Assembly (NCBI GenBank): GCA_027886185.1
Contig: WOAB01000893.1
Location: 3,348,001-3,412,000 of the forward strand
Direction: 5' to 3'
Source: Rheum nobile
Lineage: Eukaryota; Streptophyta; Magnoliopsida; Caryophyllales; Polygonaceae
Length of the DNA: 64,000 nt
In this document: one piece after another, positions 22,851-34,594 of the stretch
Numbering within the stretch: the first letter of the stretch is position 1
How the letters are laid out: every line of letters begins with the position of its first letter
The notes under the pieces: generated by a model
Seen by the model: only the letters and a program-made list of their open reading frames with translations
What the model was told of the DNA's origin: nothing
The model's database searches: none
Translations under genes and position numbers: made by a program

Positions 22851-23777
22851 ATGGGTGTCTGCTTTTCTATTGGTAGGGGGTCGGAAGACGCCAAGTCGGA
22901 TCAGCCGAGGCTAGATTTTCCGTTACCTCAGCGATGTTTCGAGGTTGGAGGCCCGAGTAGCCCACCCGAAGACGTCAAGCACGTTCTCCCCGAGTCGGTT
23001 GTCCTTGTAGCCAGGAATGCTATGGTCCCTAGACCTGCACCTGTGCCGCCACCAAGGGTGGAGGGAGTACAGGAATGGGAGCAGGAAGATGAGTTATTAA
23101 GGTATGAACAAGGGGTTTACCAAGACGACTTTCTGCTGGGACCAATTCCCGAGGAGATCGAGTACGAGGAGGAGGAAGAGGAGATGCTTGAGCAAGATCC
23201 TGTCGAGGACGAGGAGATGATCGAGGATGATTCCGAGGATGAGGATCCCATCGAGGATGATCCCGAGAATGAGGATCCCATCGAGGATGATCCCGAGGAA
23301 GAGGATCCCATAGAGGATGATCCAGAAGAGGATCCAGAGTTGGACCTTGGAGGGCAGAATCAGGAGCCCGGTACAGGATTGTCACCAGTGCCAGAGTACG
23401 CACCCATGTCAGAAGCTGATTGGGAGGCACTGTATACCGAGTACGGTATTGGGAGAAGTGACAGGGAATCTCAGCCTATCCCTACTCCAAGGAGATGGAG
23501 GTCGGAATCCGAGCTGCAGGAGATTCTCCGCCAGAGCGAGGTAATCTCCGCAAAACAGCAGCGTCAGAGGGATGAGCTGATCGCCAGTACTCAGAGGAGG
23601 GCTGGAATAGGAGGACCAGTCATGGACGACCCATACTTTACCATGACTGAGCTAGGACTATGTGCTTCAGGGTCAAGCAGGGTGCGAAACCCATCGCTAG
23701 AGCTCGATGGTGAGCCTAGCCCGAAGAGACCATGCACGAGTAGCCAGTCGTATGGGAGACATTTTGGAACGCCTTGA
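22851..23777 (+). CDS. Additional ORF of element A: acidic protein with acylation-type N-terminus
   Basis: The open frame extends upstream to 22803, but the start at 22851 is chosen because it aligns with the start of the matching gene in element B and gives the N-terminus MGVCFSIGRGSED. Gly2, Cys4 and Ser6 fit an N-myristoylation plus palmitoylation signal. The 308-residue product has a conserved N-terminal block (PEDVKHVLPESVVL, residues 39-52), then a long Glu/Asp-rich middle with a 10-residue repeat DPIEDDPExE. A conserved APMSEADWEALYTEYGI motif and an SELQEILRQS motif follow, and the C-terminus is basic (SPKRPC). It precedes gag in the same orientation. Function is unknown; a membrane-directed accessory or spacer-like protein is inference. 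It is not an envelope, because there is no signal peptide or transmembrane helix. Confidence 0.75.
   Translation: MGVCFSIGRGSEDAKSDQPRLDFPLPQRCFEVGGPSSPPEDVKHVLPESVVLVARNAMVPRPAPVPPPRVEGVQEWEQEDELLRYEQGVYQDDFLLGPIPEEIEYEEEEEEMLEQDPVEDEEMIEDDSEDEDPIEDDPENEDPIEDDPEEEDPIEDDPEEDPELDLGGQNQEPGTGLSPVPEYAPMSEADWEALYTEYGIGRSDRESQPIPTPRRWRSESELQEILRQSEVISAKQQRQRDELIASTQRRAGIGGPVMDDPYFTMTELGLCASGSSRVRNPSLELDGEPSPKRPCTSSQSYGRHFGTP
23220..23334 (+). repeat. 30-bp in-frame tandem repeat inside the additional ORF of A
   Basis: About four imperfect units around GAGGATCCCATCGAGGATGA encode the decapeptide DPIEDDPExE. Element B has no comparable regular array here, only irregular acidic sequence, so the repeat expanded after the two lineages split. 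Confidence 0.8.
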
Positions 23778-24066
23778 GGAGGAGTGGCGTTGCCTATCGT
23801 AGTAGTTCGTTTCTTAGTATTCCAAGTTGTACTTTGTGTAATATTTCAGTATTACGGCAAGTACTTTGAGAAACACTTATATCTTCGAGCAATGTTGTCC
23901 TAACGCTCGAATGATAAACTTATGTGTAACTTGTGTAAGAATTCGAAGGTTCATCTATAAAATACCAAGTTGATCTATTCTGAGTGATTTATTTACATTG
24001 ATATATTGCATAAGTATGTTGCATAATATTAATGTATTGAATGCTTGGAATTGGATCGGTAAACAG
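23778..24066 (+). promoter_or_regulatory. Spacer between additional ORF and gag, with conserved 3' splice-like end (A)
   Basis: This 289-bp spacer shares blocks with the one in element B, such as ACCAAGTTGATCTATTCTGA and ATATTAATGTA. It ends GATCGGTAAACAG directly before the gag ATG. CAG|ATGG fits a 3' splice site and TATTAAT a branch-point-like sequence. This is inference; no transcript evidence is available here. Confidence 0.4.
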
Positions 24067-25027
24067 ATGGTGAACCCAAGAAGCACGAGAAACTCGACTC
24101 GAGCCGGTGCTGGGACTAGCCAAAACCCCAGACCAGCAGGAAGAGGTGTTCAGGATGAATACGAGTCTGAGTCTCGCGTCCAGCAGAGGCGTGAAGGTCA
24201 GGATCAGACCCAGGCGCCGACGTTGTTTGACGCTGCAGCTGTTGAGGCGATCCGTGGAATCGTGATGTAGGCTATTACAGATGTCTTGAAGTGCGCCTTA
24301 AGCACAAGAAGTGCCTATTCATGCAGCGGTTCCTGATGTTGTGGAACCCAGAAACCCTGTGATTCAGGAGACTGCCGTTAGGGCGAGGGACAGCTATGGT
24401 CGCGCTCTTAAGACCATTACTTCCATGAGACCCGACTGCTATAACGGGAAAGGGGAGCCAGTGGCAGTGACTCATTGGTTCTCCCATATGGAGAGGTTGT
24501 TCAGGAACGTGGAGTATACGGAGGCCGAGAAGGTCCATATCGCTTCTCTTCAGCTGAAGGAGGAGGCTAGCGAGTGGTGGGAGAGCACTGGTTTGGCTGA
24601 GAGCCCAGTGTTGACTTGGTCGATGTTCAAGACCAAGATGGTTGATCGTTTTTTCTCTCGTGCCATGAGAGAGGAGAAGCATAAAGAGTTCTTGTACCCT
24701 CAGACTGATGGTCTGAGAGTGACCGAGTTGGCATCTAAGTTCAACCATCTTCTACAGTACGCCACTGCCGAGATCACCAGCGAGGCTCAAAAGATCTGGT
24801 ACTTCCACGAGTGGATGAACCCGGATATCAAGCCATTAATGGTGCACCACACATGCTCTACCTTGGAGCAGTATGTGGATTGTGCCTATAAGCTGGAGGT
24901 AACTCTCGAGGAGTCGACCAAGAGGCGCAACCGACAGAAGTCGATGCAGAATCAGAACCAGGGAGGTGATTTTAAGCGCCCTGCGCCACCGTCTAACTTC
25001 GCCAAATCCGGCAGAGCTAAGATGTAG
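24067..25027 (+). pseudogene. Element A gag, broken
   Basis: The gag start ATG at 24067 aligns with that of element B. The frame stops at TAG 24268-24270, where B has a sense codon. A frame change and a TAA (24299-24301) follow. From about 24302 the frame stays open to TAG 25025-25027. The Retrotrans_gag core is recognisable: ITSMRPDCYNGKGEP, then THWFSHMERLFRNVE, then SEWWES, and MREEKHKEFLYPQTD. Gag would form the particle shell. The damage (three stops, one frameshift) makes the copy non-coding in practice. Confidence 0.9.
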
Positions 25028-28000
25028 ATGACGCAAGGAGGATCGACTCAGCAGTCAGGGCAGACCAGGAGTTCAGTTCAGTGTTATAACTACGGTGCTG
25101 TTGGGCACAAGAGCACTGAGTGTCGGAAGGAGAGGAGGCCATGTTTTGGGTATGGACGTGATGGTCATCTGCAAAAGTTCTGCAAGCAGGGGAAGCAGAA
25201 GGGAGTAGAGTCGCAGCAAGGGTCAGTTCATCAGAGCAACCGACCTAGGTTTAAGCCTGCCGAGACTCCTAGCCCTTCAGTGCAGACGACTGGTCAGAAC
25301 AGGAGAAAGGCCCCAGCTGTTTCTGGAAGTCAGGGCCAACGCTTGTACGAGATGCGTGAGGCAGATGGACCCAACGCTCCGATTGCTCAAGGTACTCTAT
25401 ACCTTCACTCTACTTCAGTGTGTATTCTGTTTGATTCTGGTGCTATGCATTCCTTTATTTCGGATAGATGTGTTAGCAAGTTAGACTTAGTGTGCAATGA
25501 TTCGTGCGACCCTTTCGTCGTTAATCTTCCTAATGGAGAACGTTTGGTGGGAACCAAGCATTTGTCCGACTTTCCGATTACCATTCAGGGTAAGGAATTC
25601 GAGGCATATTTAATCTGCATAGCCATGGCTCCATATGACATTATTCTCGGTATGGATTGGCTGACGCGTCATAAGGCGGTAATCGACTTCAGTTCAAGAA
25701 CGGTGACGGTGTCATCCGGGGGCCAATTCGTGTGCAAGTTCAAAGGTCGAAATGACGCTGATAACGGCAAGCTGATCAATGCGATGGCTGCGTTTAAGCT
25801 ACTACGACAAGGATGTGTCGGGTACCTTTGCTACTTGGATTCGCCCGAGGGGGATGGACCTGAGGTTCTTGATATTCCTGTAGTTAGGGAATTTTCGGAT
25901 GTCTTTCCGGAAGAAATTCCAGGATTACCCCCAAATCGTGACGTAGAGTTTTCTATTGATCTCGAGCCTGGTACGGCGCCGATTTCCAAATCCCCATATC
26001 GGATGGCTCCAGCTGAGATGCAAGAGTTGAAGAATCAACTTGAAGATCTTCTTGACAAAGGTTATGTCAGGTTGAGTGCATCGACGTGGGGTGCTCCGGT
26101 ACTATTCGTCAAAAAGAAGGACGGATCATTCCGACTTTGTATCGACTACCGAGAGTTGAATAAGGTGACGATCAAGAACAAGTATCCTTTGCCTAGGATT
26201 GATGACTTGTTGGACCAATTGCAGGGAGCAAAGGTGTTCTCCAAGATCGACTTAAGATCTGGATATCATCAACTCAGGATTCGTGAGCAGGACATTCCTA
26301 GAACCGCGTTTAGGACCAGATTTGGTCATTATGAGTTCGTAGTGATGCATTTTGGGCTTACAAATGCTCCAGCTGTCTTTATGGATTTGATGAACCGATG
26401 TTTTCACCAGTACTTGGATAAGTTCGTGGTGGTTTTCATCGACGACATCTTGATCTATTCTCCGAATGAAGAAGTCCACGAGGAACATCTACGGATTTCC
26501 TTGTCGGTCCTTAGACAACATCAGCTTTATGCTAAATTGTCTAAATGTGAATTCTGGATGAAGGAAGTGGCTTTCTTAGGCCACGTGATCAATAAAAATG
26601 GGGTTATGGTTGATCCCCAAAAGATTGAAGCGGTGGCCAAATGGACATAGCCCCAGAATGTGAAGGAGGTGCGCAGTTTTCTTGGACTTGCCAGGTATTA
26701 CAGAAGGTTTGTAGAAGGATTTTCAAAGATCGCTCTACCGATGACCAATCTACTCCGCAAAGTCCACAAGAAGTTTGTCTGGAATGACAAGTGCGAGGTC
26801 AGTTTCCAGGAGTTGAAGCGACGGTTGACCTCGGCACCCGTGTTAGCACTCCCAAAGGGGAATGGCGATTATGTGGTCTATAGTGATGCTTCCAAGTGTG
26901 GCCTTGGTTGTGTTTTGATGCAAAGGGGCAGAGTCATTGCTTACGCATCTAGACAACTCAAGACTTACGAAGAAAACTATCCGACCCATGATCTTGAGTT
27001 AGCAGCGGTTGTCTTTGCGCTGAAGATTTGGAGGCATTACCTCTATGGTATAAGATGCCAAGTCTTCACTGACCACAAAAGTCTCAATTATATATTTACT
27101 CAGAAGGAGTTAAATATGAGACAACGCCGCTGGCTAGAGTTGCTCAAGGACTACGACATGGAGTTGTTGTATCATCCGGGCAAGGCTAATGTAGTAGCTG
27201 ATGCACTAAGCCGGAAGACAACGCACGAGACTGTGGTTGCATTGCTTACTGCTCAGACCAAGCTAAACCAAGAGTCATGCGACATTGAAGTCTTGTATGA
27301 CCAGCGTAGAGGGTACCTGAGTATGATGGAAATTCAGGCTACACTGCTGGATCAAATGAAAGAAAAGCAAGTCGATGACATCATCCTGGTAAAGTTAAGC
27401 AGTGAAGTGATGGATGGGAAAGCTCCCAGTTTTGTGGTTCAGGATGATGGATCACTTTGGTTTCAGGATCGGATCTGTGTGTCTGACACAGAAGGTCTTC
27501 GTCAGTTGGTGATGAGAGAAGCTCATTCATCTGCTTATTCGGTGCATCCTGGCTCTAGCAAGATGTACAAGGATCTCAGGAAGAAGTTTTGGTGGCCAAA
27601 CATGAAGTGGGACGTAGCAGACTTTGTGGCAAAGTGCTTAACTTGCCAAAGAGTCAAGATCGAACATCGCAGACCAGGTGGTGAGATGCTACCTCTCCCC
27701 GTGCCAGAATGGAAATGGGAGGACATTTCCATGGACTTCGTCACTGGGCTACCCAAGACTCGAAGTCAGAGAGATGCTATTTGGGTAATTGTGGATAGGC
27801 TTACGAAGAGTGCTCATTTCATAGCCATCAAGACCACATGGGAAACCCAGAAGCTAGCCGAAGTTTACCAGAAGGAGATTGTCCGCTTACATGGCATTCC
27901 TAAGACCATTGTATCGGACCGAGATGGCCGTTTCATGTCAAGATTCTGGAAGGAACTTCATAAGGCTATGGGAACCGAGTTGAGGTTCAGTACAGCGTTT

Positions 28001-28783
28001 CATCCTCAGACAGATGGCCAGTTTGAAAGGACCATCCAGACTCTGGAGGATATGCTTAGAGCTTGTGTGCTCGATCGTCCGACTAGCTGGGAGGACAGTT
28101 TGAGTCTGATTGAGTTCACGTACAACAATAGCTGGCATGCTACAATCAAGATGGCTCCGTTTGAAGCTTTGTATGGTCGCAGATGCAGATCTCCGATTTG
28201 TTGGGACGATAATGCCGACAAAATTCTGCTTGGACCAGAGTTGGTCGAAAGGACGGCTTCAGACATTGCTTTGATCAGACAAAGAATGTTGACCGCTCAG
28301 AGTCGACAGAAGTCCTACGTAGATCGGAAGCGCAGGACTGTTGAGTTCGAGGTCGGTGACAAGGTTTTTGTCAAGGTATCGCCATCCAAAGGAGTTTTCA
28401 GATTTGGTAAGCGTGGGAAGCTTAACCCTCGCTACGTGGGACCATTCGAGATTTTGGATAGAGTGGGATCTCTAGCGTACCATTTGGCATTGCCGCCATC
28501 GGCTCACCCGATGCATAACGTGTTACATGTGTCTTTACTCAGAAAGTATGTGCTAGATGAGTCTCATGTGCTTAGTTACAAGGATATCGAGATTCAAGCT
28601 AATGGTACTTATGAAGAGTTGCCCGTGCGCATTTTGGAGCGTCGGGAGAAGCATTTGCGCAACAAGATCGTGCCGTTGGTACGAGTGCTGTGGTCCAAGT
28701 CAGGGACCGAAGAAGTTACTTGGGAGACGTGGGAAACCGAGTCAGATATGCTCAGGCGTTTTCCCGAGTTATTCTCGACCTAA
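25028..28783 (+). pseudogene. Element A pol: nucleocapsid, protease, RT, RNase H, integrase
   Basis: One frame is interrupted by TAG at 26648-26650. Two zinc knuckles come first but are defective: CYNYG and CFGYG have Tyr in place of the second Cys. The protease site reads ILFDSGAMHSF (Met for the usual Thr). RT has FSKIDLRSGYHQL and VVFIDDILIYS (Asp pair at 26441-26446). RNase H has YSDASKCGLG. Integrase has its HHCC site (CLTCQRVK), MDFVTGLP, SDRDGRF and DGQFERT. The C-terminus has a chromodomain-like VTWETWETESDM motif, typical of Tekay/Del chromoviruses. Apart from the stop, most catalytic residues remain. Confidence 0.92.
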
Positions 28784-28806
28784 GTTTCGGGGTCGAAACT
28801 TCTTGT

Positions 28807-28819
28807 AAGGGGGAGGAGA
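28807..28819 (+). promoter_or_regulatory. Polypurine tract of element A
   Basis: AAGGGGGAGGAGA lies immediately before the 3' LTR and would prime plus-strand synthesis. Confidence 0.85.
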
Positions 28820-31237
28820 TGTGATACCCCGTATTTTTGTAAGGTTATTTTGGGAATTATGGAATTTTCCCGAGTACCCGTTGTGTACGTCGGATTTAAT
28901 TCAGGTAGCTTGAGACATTCTGTAATGTGCTCTGTATCTGTAATATTTTTCTCAGTGAAATAATATACAGACAAGGTGCCTTGGAGTTAAATTGTCGTTC
29001 GCGTACGAAAATTTTTATCCCGATTTATCGTCATGCTCGTTCAAAGCCGAATGGGCGGGAAAAGGGGGAAACGGCGACCGCCGTTCAGAAATGGCGACCG
29101 CCGTGGTTGGGCCCGAAGAGTCAACGTGTCAGCTTCTAGCTGGCCGCGACAGGCCTAGCGACGGCGACCGCCGCATTTACGGTGACCGCCGCGTGCCCGC
29201 CGCAGGCAAAAATACGGCGACCGCCGTGATTGTCCAGTGGGCTTTGCCCGATGGTCGCCGGCGTCGTTCGAGGCGCGCCGTTGCGTCGTTTGCCGCGTCT
29301 GAGGGTTTGCAGCTCACTCCTTGGGGTTTGCCTATAAATAGGTGAGCTTGGGCATGGGTTTTGGGTCATCTACAACCCCGAATCGCTGCCAAATTCGCCT
29401 CTCGCCGGAGTTTTATTTTCGCCGGTTTTCTTGTGCTCGCCGGAGGTCTCGCCGGTGTTGCTTTGGTGTGGTTCCTTAGTGCCTTTGTGAAGCTTTTGGT
29501 TAGCCTTGGAGGTTAGAAGCCAAAGCAAGTCGAAGGAGGCCGAACCGCTCGTGTTTTGGGGTGAGTTTTCTCTCGTTTCAGTCGGCCGTGTTCTTCACGG
29601 CGACCGCCGTGTTCTTCACGGCGACCGCCGCCAAGAACAGCGACCGCCGCCAGTGCCCAGAACGCCTTCGTGGCTTTGGCTTGGTCGGTTATCGTCGTGG
29701 CGTCTTTCCTTTCGTGTTCTTTCGCCGTGTTTAGATTCGTACTGTTTATGTCGGATCTAACTTAGGGTTCCTTTTATGGGTCGACTCGAAGGTTGTTGTG
29801 CTGTCGGAACTATACCGTGTCGAGCCCGGAATCCAGTGACGTCTTTAGACTATTCTGCGGAGTAAGGCAAGTGGCGGTTCGCTCTTGCTCTTTCGTTCCA
29901 TATTTACATTAATTATCAGTAGTTTATCTGAGTAATTAATTTGGAATGAATATTCTGTTTGTCTGGAAACGGTTTTGATAAACTGTTTTGAAAATCATAT
30001 AATAGGTTGTATATCTATTAGAACAACGCTATTATCTGTGATCGCCTTTCGGGCCTTTATGTGGATTTATCCTATAACTGTGGTGGTGCTTTAACTGTTT
30101 AGTTAGCACTGTTAGATAGGAACGTTACTCGGACTCTGTCCAGTCGTTTCTTTATAATCTGGTAGAGGGGTGGCTCGTCCCCATCCAATACCATTCTATG
30201 ATCATGATCGGTCTCTTACACATGTGTGTAGAGACAGGACACTTAGCTGGTGTCACAAACCTTTCGGTATACGTCACTCTCGACGAAACATATACTAAGA
30301 TGTGTCGTCCCACTGGTGGGGTACACATGTAAAAGTCTATAACGTGATGTGTGTTTTTGAAACATAAATCAGATAAGTGCTACCTTGACGCACATAATTA
30401 ATACACCTTGGGCGAGTAGTGCAGCTAAGTTCAGTGCAGCTAGGAAAACTCGTCTTGACTTGAATGTAGTAAGTTCTCTTTCCAATCTGGATTCGCTGTA
30501 GGCGATGAGGTTGGTCGTGAACCGAAGCATCTCAGTCAGTTTTAAATCATTGTTGAATGATTCTGTATTATTCCAGATTTGTCATTTGCTTCCTGAAAGA
30601 CTCATTTCCGTTGGAGTCTTCTTTCGAGTCGATTTCTGTGAAGATTCAGTCTTCCAGAATCTTCTCTTGTGCATACCTCTTGTTTATTCCAGTAGGAATA
30701 TGATGGTTGACTACCGTTATCGGTTATTATCCGAGAAGCGATGAGTCTAACCTAATATGACTACTTCGAACCAGTCTGCTTTGTACCCTTGCTAGTCTAT
30801 TCAGTTAGACTAACCAACCAATATTTTCCCTTGCATGGTTGGCTGGTGTCATCCGTTCGATTTGGCACATCAGTTAAGAAGTAGCTCAGAAGATTAGAAG
30901 GACTATGGAGTCGGCGGTGGTTTTTGAATGTTTTAATTATTTCTTTAATCAGGTTATGATCCTTTGGACAATAACTCCGATTGTAACTTACTTTCTTAGT
31001 CTTGCGCTGTGTTTGGTTTAAACTATGTTTTGACCTATTCGGGATTGGGTTGTAATCCCGTAACTCTTGTTTCCTCAACAATGTTATGTTTTGGAATTTA
31101 ATGCTTGATCTTTGTGTATCAATTGCATTTCATAAATTGTATTTATTTGGTAAAGCCTTGGGTGATCTCGGTAAGGAACACTGGGGTCACTGGCGGTAAT
31201 ACCTTTCCAAAAAGGGTTAAGTTTTGGGGGTGTTACA
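28820..31237 (+). repeat. 3' LTR of element A
   Basis: This 2418-bp LTR is colinear with the 5' LTR. It is 42 bp shorter at the 21-bp array (two units fewer) and 20 bp longer near 29083 (an extra GGCGACCGCC unit), which accounts exactly for the 22-bp length difference. Confidence 0.93.
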
Positions 31238-31242
31238 ATACA
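31238..31242. repeat. Target-site duplication of element A, right
   Basis: This is the second copy of ATACA, directly after GTGTTACA of the 3' LTR. Confidence 0.9.
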
Positions 31243-33952
31243 GACCATATTTGGTCTTGAACGCGGTCTTCCATTCATCACCCTCTTTCATGCGAATCTG
31301 GTGATATCCGATCTTCAAGTCAATCTTGGTGAAATGGGTCGCGCCATGCAAGTCATCGAGCATGTCATCAAGGCGCGGTATGGGGTGCCTGTACTTGACT
31401 ATGATCTGATTGATGGCGCGACAGTCGATACACATTCGCCACGAGCCATCTTTCTTTGGAACCAGGATCACTGGGACCGCGCAAGGGCTTAGGGATTCCC
31501 TCACGTAGCCATGATCCAAAAGTTCTTGGACCTGACGCTGTAGCTCCTTTGTTTCATCTGGGCCAGCGCGATAGGCAGCGCGATTGGGGAGGGAGACACC
31601 AGACACCAAGTCAATTTGCTGCTCAATGTCTCGCAAAGGTGGAAGGCCTTGGGGTAGCTCCTCTGGGAATAAGTCGTTGAATTCTTCAAGCAGCTCAGAG
31701 ATCGCGCTCGGCAGAGCTTCCAATGTGGGGGCCTCTTGGGTGCAAGGCATGGGCACTAAAAGGAAACATGGTGCCTTGCCACTCAAGGGGGCAGTGAGGT
31801 CGCTTGGCCGCGCCAGGAGCAGCTTGTGCTCACAGGTGCCTTTCAATGTGTTGTTTTTCGGCGCGGTCTTTGACCCTTCTTTGGAACGCGTTCGATCACT
31901 TGACGCATTGTCGGTGGTAGCGTCTTTGTTCCTAGGTGAAGAACGCGTGCTACTGGGAGTCCGGTTCGTTGACGCGTCAATTGCCTTCTGTCTATCACGC
32001 TTAACCTGGTCCTGTAAAATCTCATAAGGCGACATAGGTAAGAGCGTGACGCATTTCCCGTGGTAAGCAAACACATAAGTGTTTAAATAGCCATCGTGAA
32101 GAACGCGCCTATCAAATTGCCATGGGCGCCCCAACAAAAGATGTGTGACGTCCATGGTAATGACATCACATAGGACAAAATCTGTATATTGACCAATGGA
32201 GAATGAAATGAGACATTGACGAGTTACAGTGTTAGCAGAACTCGATGAAATCCATTGTAGTCCATATGGTTGTGCGTGAGGAGTGGTTGGCAGGTTGAAA
32301 TGAGTGACCACATTTTCATTAATGATGTTGCAACAGCTGCCTCCATCAAGGATGACACTCAAGGTCACGGTCTTGACCAAGCAACGCGTGTGGAATAGAT
32401 TCTCGCGTTGATCACCAAGGGTGGCTTCCTTGACAGTGAGGAGACGTCGCGTGACAAGGCTCAGAGCTGTGCCTTCATGCAGCGCGGTGGCTTCACAGGT
32501 GTAAGCCTCCTCGTCATCTTCGAACCCTTCATCGATGGTCTCAAGGGTGGTGTCCTCCTCCTCAAAAGATTCAAAACCCGCGGTGATGGTAGAGAAGAGA
32601 ACTTTCTTGTTGTTTGGGAAATTTCTCATGATGTGCCCTATGCCTCCACACTTGTAACATTCCATGTCACACGTGCGTTCCTGGGTTAGTGATGTGCCCT
32701 TTGGTGGCGGCGTGCGAGGAACATTGATAGGTGTTGCCGTGATCTTCCCTTGTCTATTGGGATTTGACGCGGTGGAACCTGTGGATGGACCGTGCACATT
32801 AGTGGAAGGAATTTGACTAGAGTTTGAGTCATACCTTCGTTGGCCATAGGGTTGGTAAGGTCCTTGACGCTTTCGCACGATTTGATGGTGGAGTTGCATC
32901 GTGGTGTGCGTGAGCGTGTTCAGGTCTTTGATTGGAAGAATCTCCAATTGGTCTCGGATGTTGGTGTTGAGACCACTCAAAAATTCCGTCCTCATCGTGG
33001 AAGGTGCCACGCTAATGGACGCCTTGTAGTACATATCCTCAAGTTGTGAGAAGAACTCAAGGGGTGTCTTCGATCCTTGTTTCGCCATGGTAATTTCCAG
33101 GCGCATTTGGTTCTTGTAATCTTGGGGCACGTACTTGAGTGTCATCACATACTTGAGCTGCTGCCGTTCAGTGAGAGGCACCAAGTTTCTCCTTATCCGA
33201 TCATCCACAAATCGGTGCCACCAAACTCTCGCGGCGCCACGGAAGTGGACTGTGGCGGCGGCCACATGGTCCTCTTCTGGAACTTGGCAATAGGTCAAGG
33301 TATACTCCGTGGCCTGCAACCATTCAAGAAAAACTGCAGGGTTGTATTCACCAAAAAAGAATTCAATTTTTACCTTGATTTCATGGTGATTGAGCATGGG
33401 AGCATTGGCTTGAGGTCTTTGTTGTAATCGCGGCGCTGGGATGTCCAAGGGGGCATATGCTTGGCCTTGGGCCTGTGGAAATTGGGCATGCCCTAGTTGT
33501 TGCCTTCGCGCGCCAACGTTGCCGCGATCATTGCCAAACGGGGCCTGTGGCTCCATCCCCTGGGCCCGTCTGCGGCGCTGGCGTCCTTGGTGGGGCGCGT
33601 CGCGGCAAACATCATAAGGCATGTCATTCCTCCTCTCCATTTCATCGCGCCTGTCGAAGGACGCGTTGGCCATGTTTGCGCCTTCGGTGAGCCTAGGTGG
33701 AGGGATCCAATCGGCGGGGCGGTCTTGCAACTCCATAGGGTCGCCGAGTGGGGGATGGAAATTTCCTGGATTGATCATCCCCGAGTCCTCCATTTCTTCA
33801 TCATCAAACTCCTCGAATTCGTCTTGGTGGAGAGGAGTGTGGGAGAAGTAGCCATCTGAGCCATAGCGAGGCGTCCTCGCACTTTGGTGTCCCAGGTGGT
33901 CCTCCACGTTGAATGGGACTGGTGTGGGGGCATGGCGACGCTGACACGGCAC
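31243..33952 (-). pseudogene. Element D gag (most), protease and RT N-terminal half
   Basis: This ~900-codon frame runs from mid-gag to RT, where element A interrupts it; the last codons of the open frame (31217-31242) are A sequence and target duplication. Gag core: FLEWLQATEYTLTY, ARVWWHRFV, TPLEFFSQLEDMYY. The single zinc knuckle reads CYKCGGIGHIMRNF, with Phe where the last Cys should be. Protease: VILDGGSCCNII and HLLLGRPWQFDRR. RT begins LPNRAAYRAGPDETKELQRQV and has VPKKDGSWRMCIDCRAIN and FTKIDLKIGYHQI. It continues on the far side of A at 20201. The frame is continuous with the N-terminal gag piece except for one TGA at 33974-33976. Confidence 0.92.
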
Positions 33953-33973
33953 AACATTTGGGGCGCGATTGGA

Positions 33974-34594
33974 TCATCGCGGCAGACCTGTGTCGCATTC
34001 TTCTCGTCTGGATCTGTCGGCAAGCGGTGTAGAGGCGATCTCGCATTGGCGTCTGTTGCCTCTGGCTTCGTACCTGTCATTGAAGTCATAAGGTTCAGAG
34101 TACTCATCATTGGACACCTCGTCGCGGTCTGAGTCGCTGTCGTAGCCGACTGGAGTAGGCCGCGGTACATAGCGGTCGCGATGCGACACATAGCCTTGGC
34201 GGCTTTCGATCACGGATCGGATCCGTTGAAGACGCGGTTGCAAGTTGGAGGACGAGGGCATCAGTCCTTTGCCCTTGTCAACGCGTTGTTTGCTTGGCCC
34301 GACTTCTATTTGTCGCGGTGCGACTAGAGGATCCATAGGTATTTGCAAGGTTGGTGTAGGTTGAGCCGTCGCAATGCATTGCATGGCCTCGAATTCGGCA
34401 ACTCGGCGCCGAAGTTCTTGGTTCTCGCGTTGTACCTCCGAGAGCTCCAGAATTTGATCTTGTTGGGGAGGGTTGGCGAGAGGTACCACTTCATGTTGCG
34501 CGATGTTTTGATGTTGTTGGTGGTTGTTGCCATCTCCTTGGATATTCCCACCTATGGGTGCCATGAGGCTACCTATAACAATATGTCCATCCAT
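33974..34594 (-). pseudogene. Element D gag N-terminal segment
   Basis: This frame begins at ATG 34594, about 0.8 kb inside the primer-binding site, and is in phase with the main gag-pol frame, separated only by a TGA at 33974-33976. It has a short coiled coil (ILELSEVQRENQELRRRVAE, residues 49-68), consistent with multimerisation, then an Arg/Asp/Tyr-rich region (YDSDSDRDEVSNDEYSEPYD). Gag N-termini are variable in this lineage, so assignment rests on position and frame. Confidence 0.75.

Larger units (their letters stand above)
20202..31237 (+). mobile_element. Ty3/gypsy chromovirus-like element A (Tekay/Del-like), 11.0 kb, decayed
   Basis: A has 2440- and 2418-bp LTRs (TGTGATACCCC...GTGTTACA), an ATACA duplication and an iMet primer-binding site. 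It carries an extra ORF, gag, protease, RT, RNase H and integrase with a chromodomain-like tail, and an AAGGGGGAGGAGA purine tract. It lies inside the RT of element D, in the opposite orientation. About 33 substitutions between LTRs (by eye, ~1.4%) plus two copy-number indels are seen. Three in-frame stops and a frameshift break gag-pol. It belongs to the same family as element B. Confidence 0.93.

Noticed and set aside
23029..23430. Minus-strand Pro/Ser-rich frames
   Set aside because: They are complements of the acidic repeat of the extra gene.
32408..34132. Plus-strand open frames within 31.2-34.6 kb
   Set aside because: They are antisense shadows of element D gag-pol with no motifs of their own.
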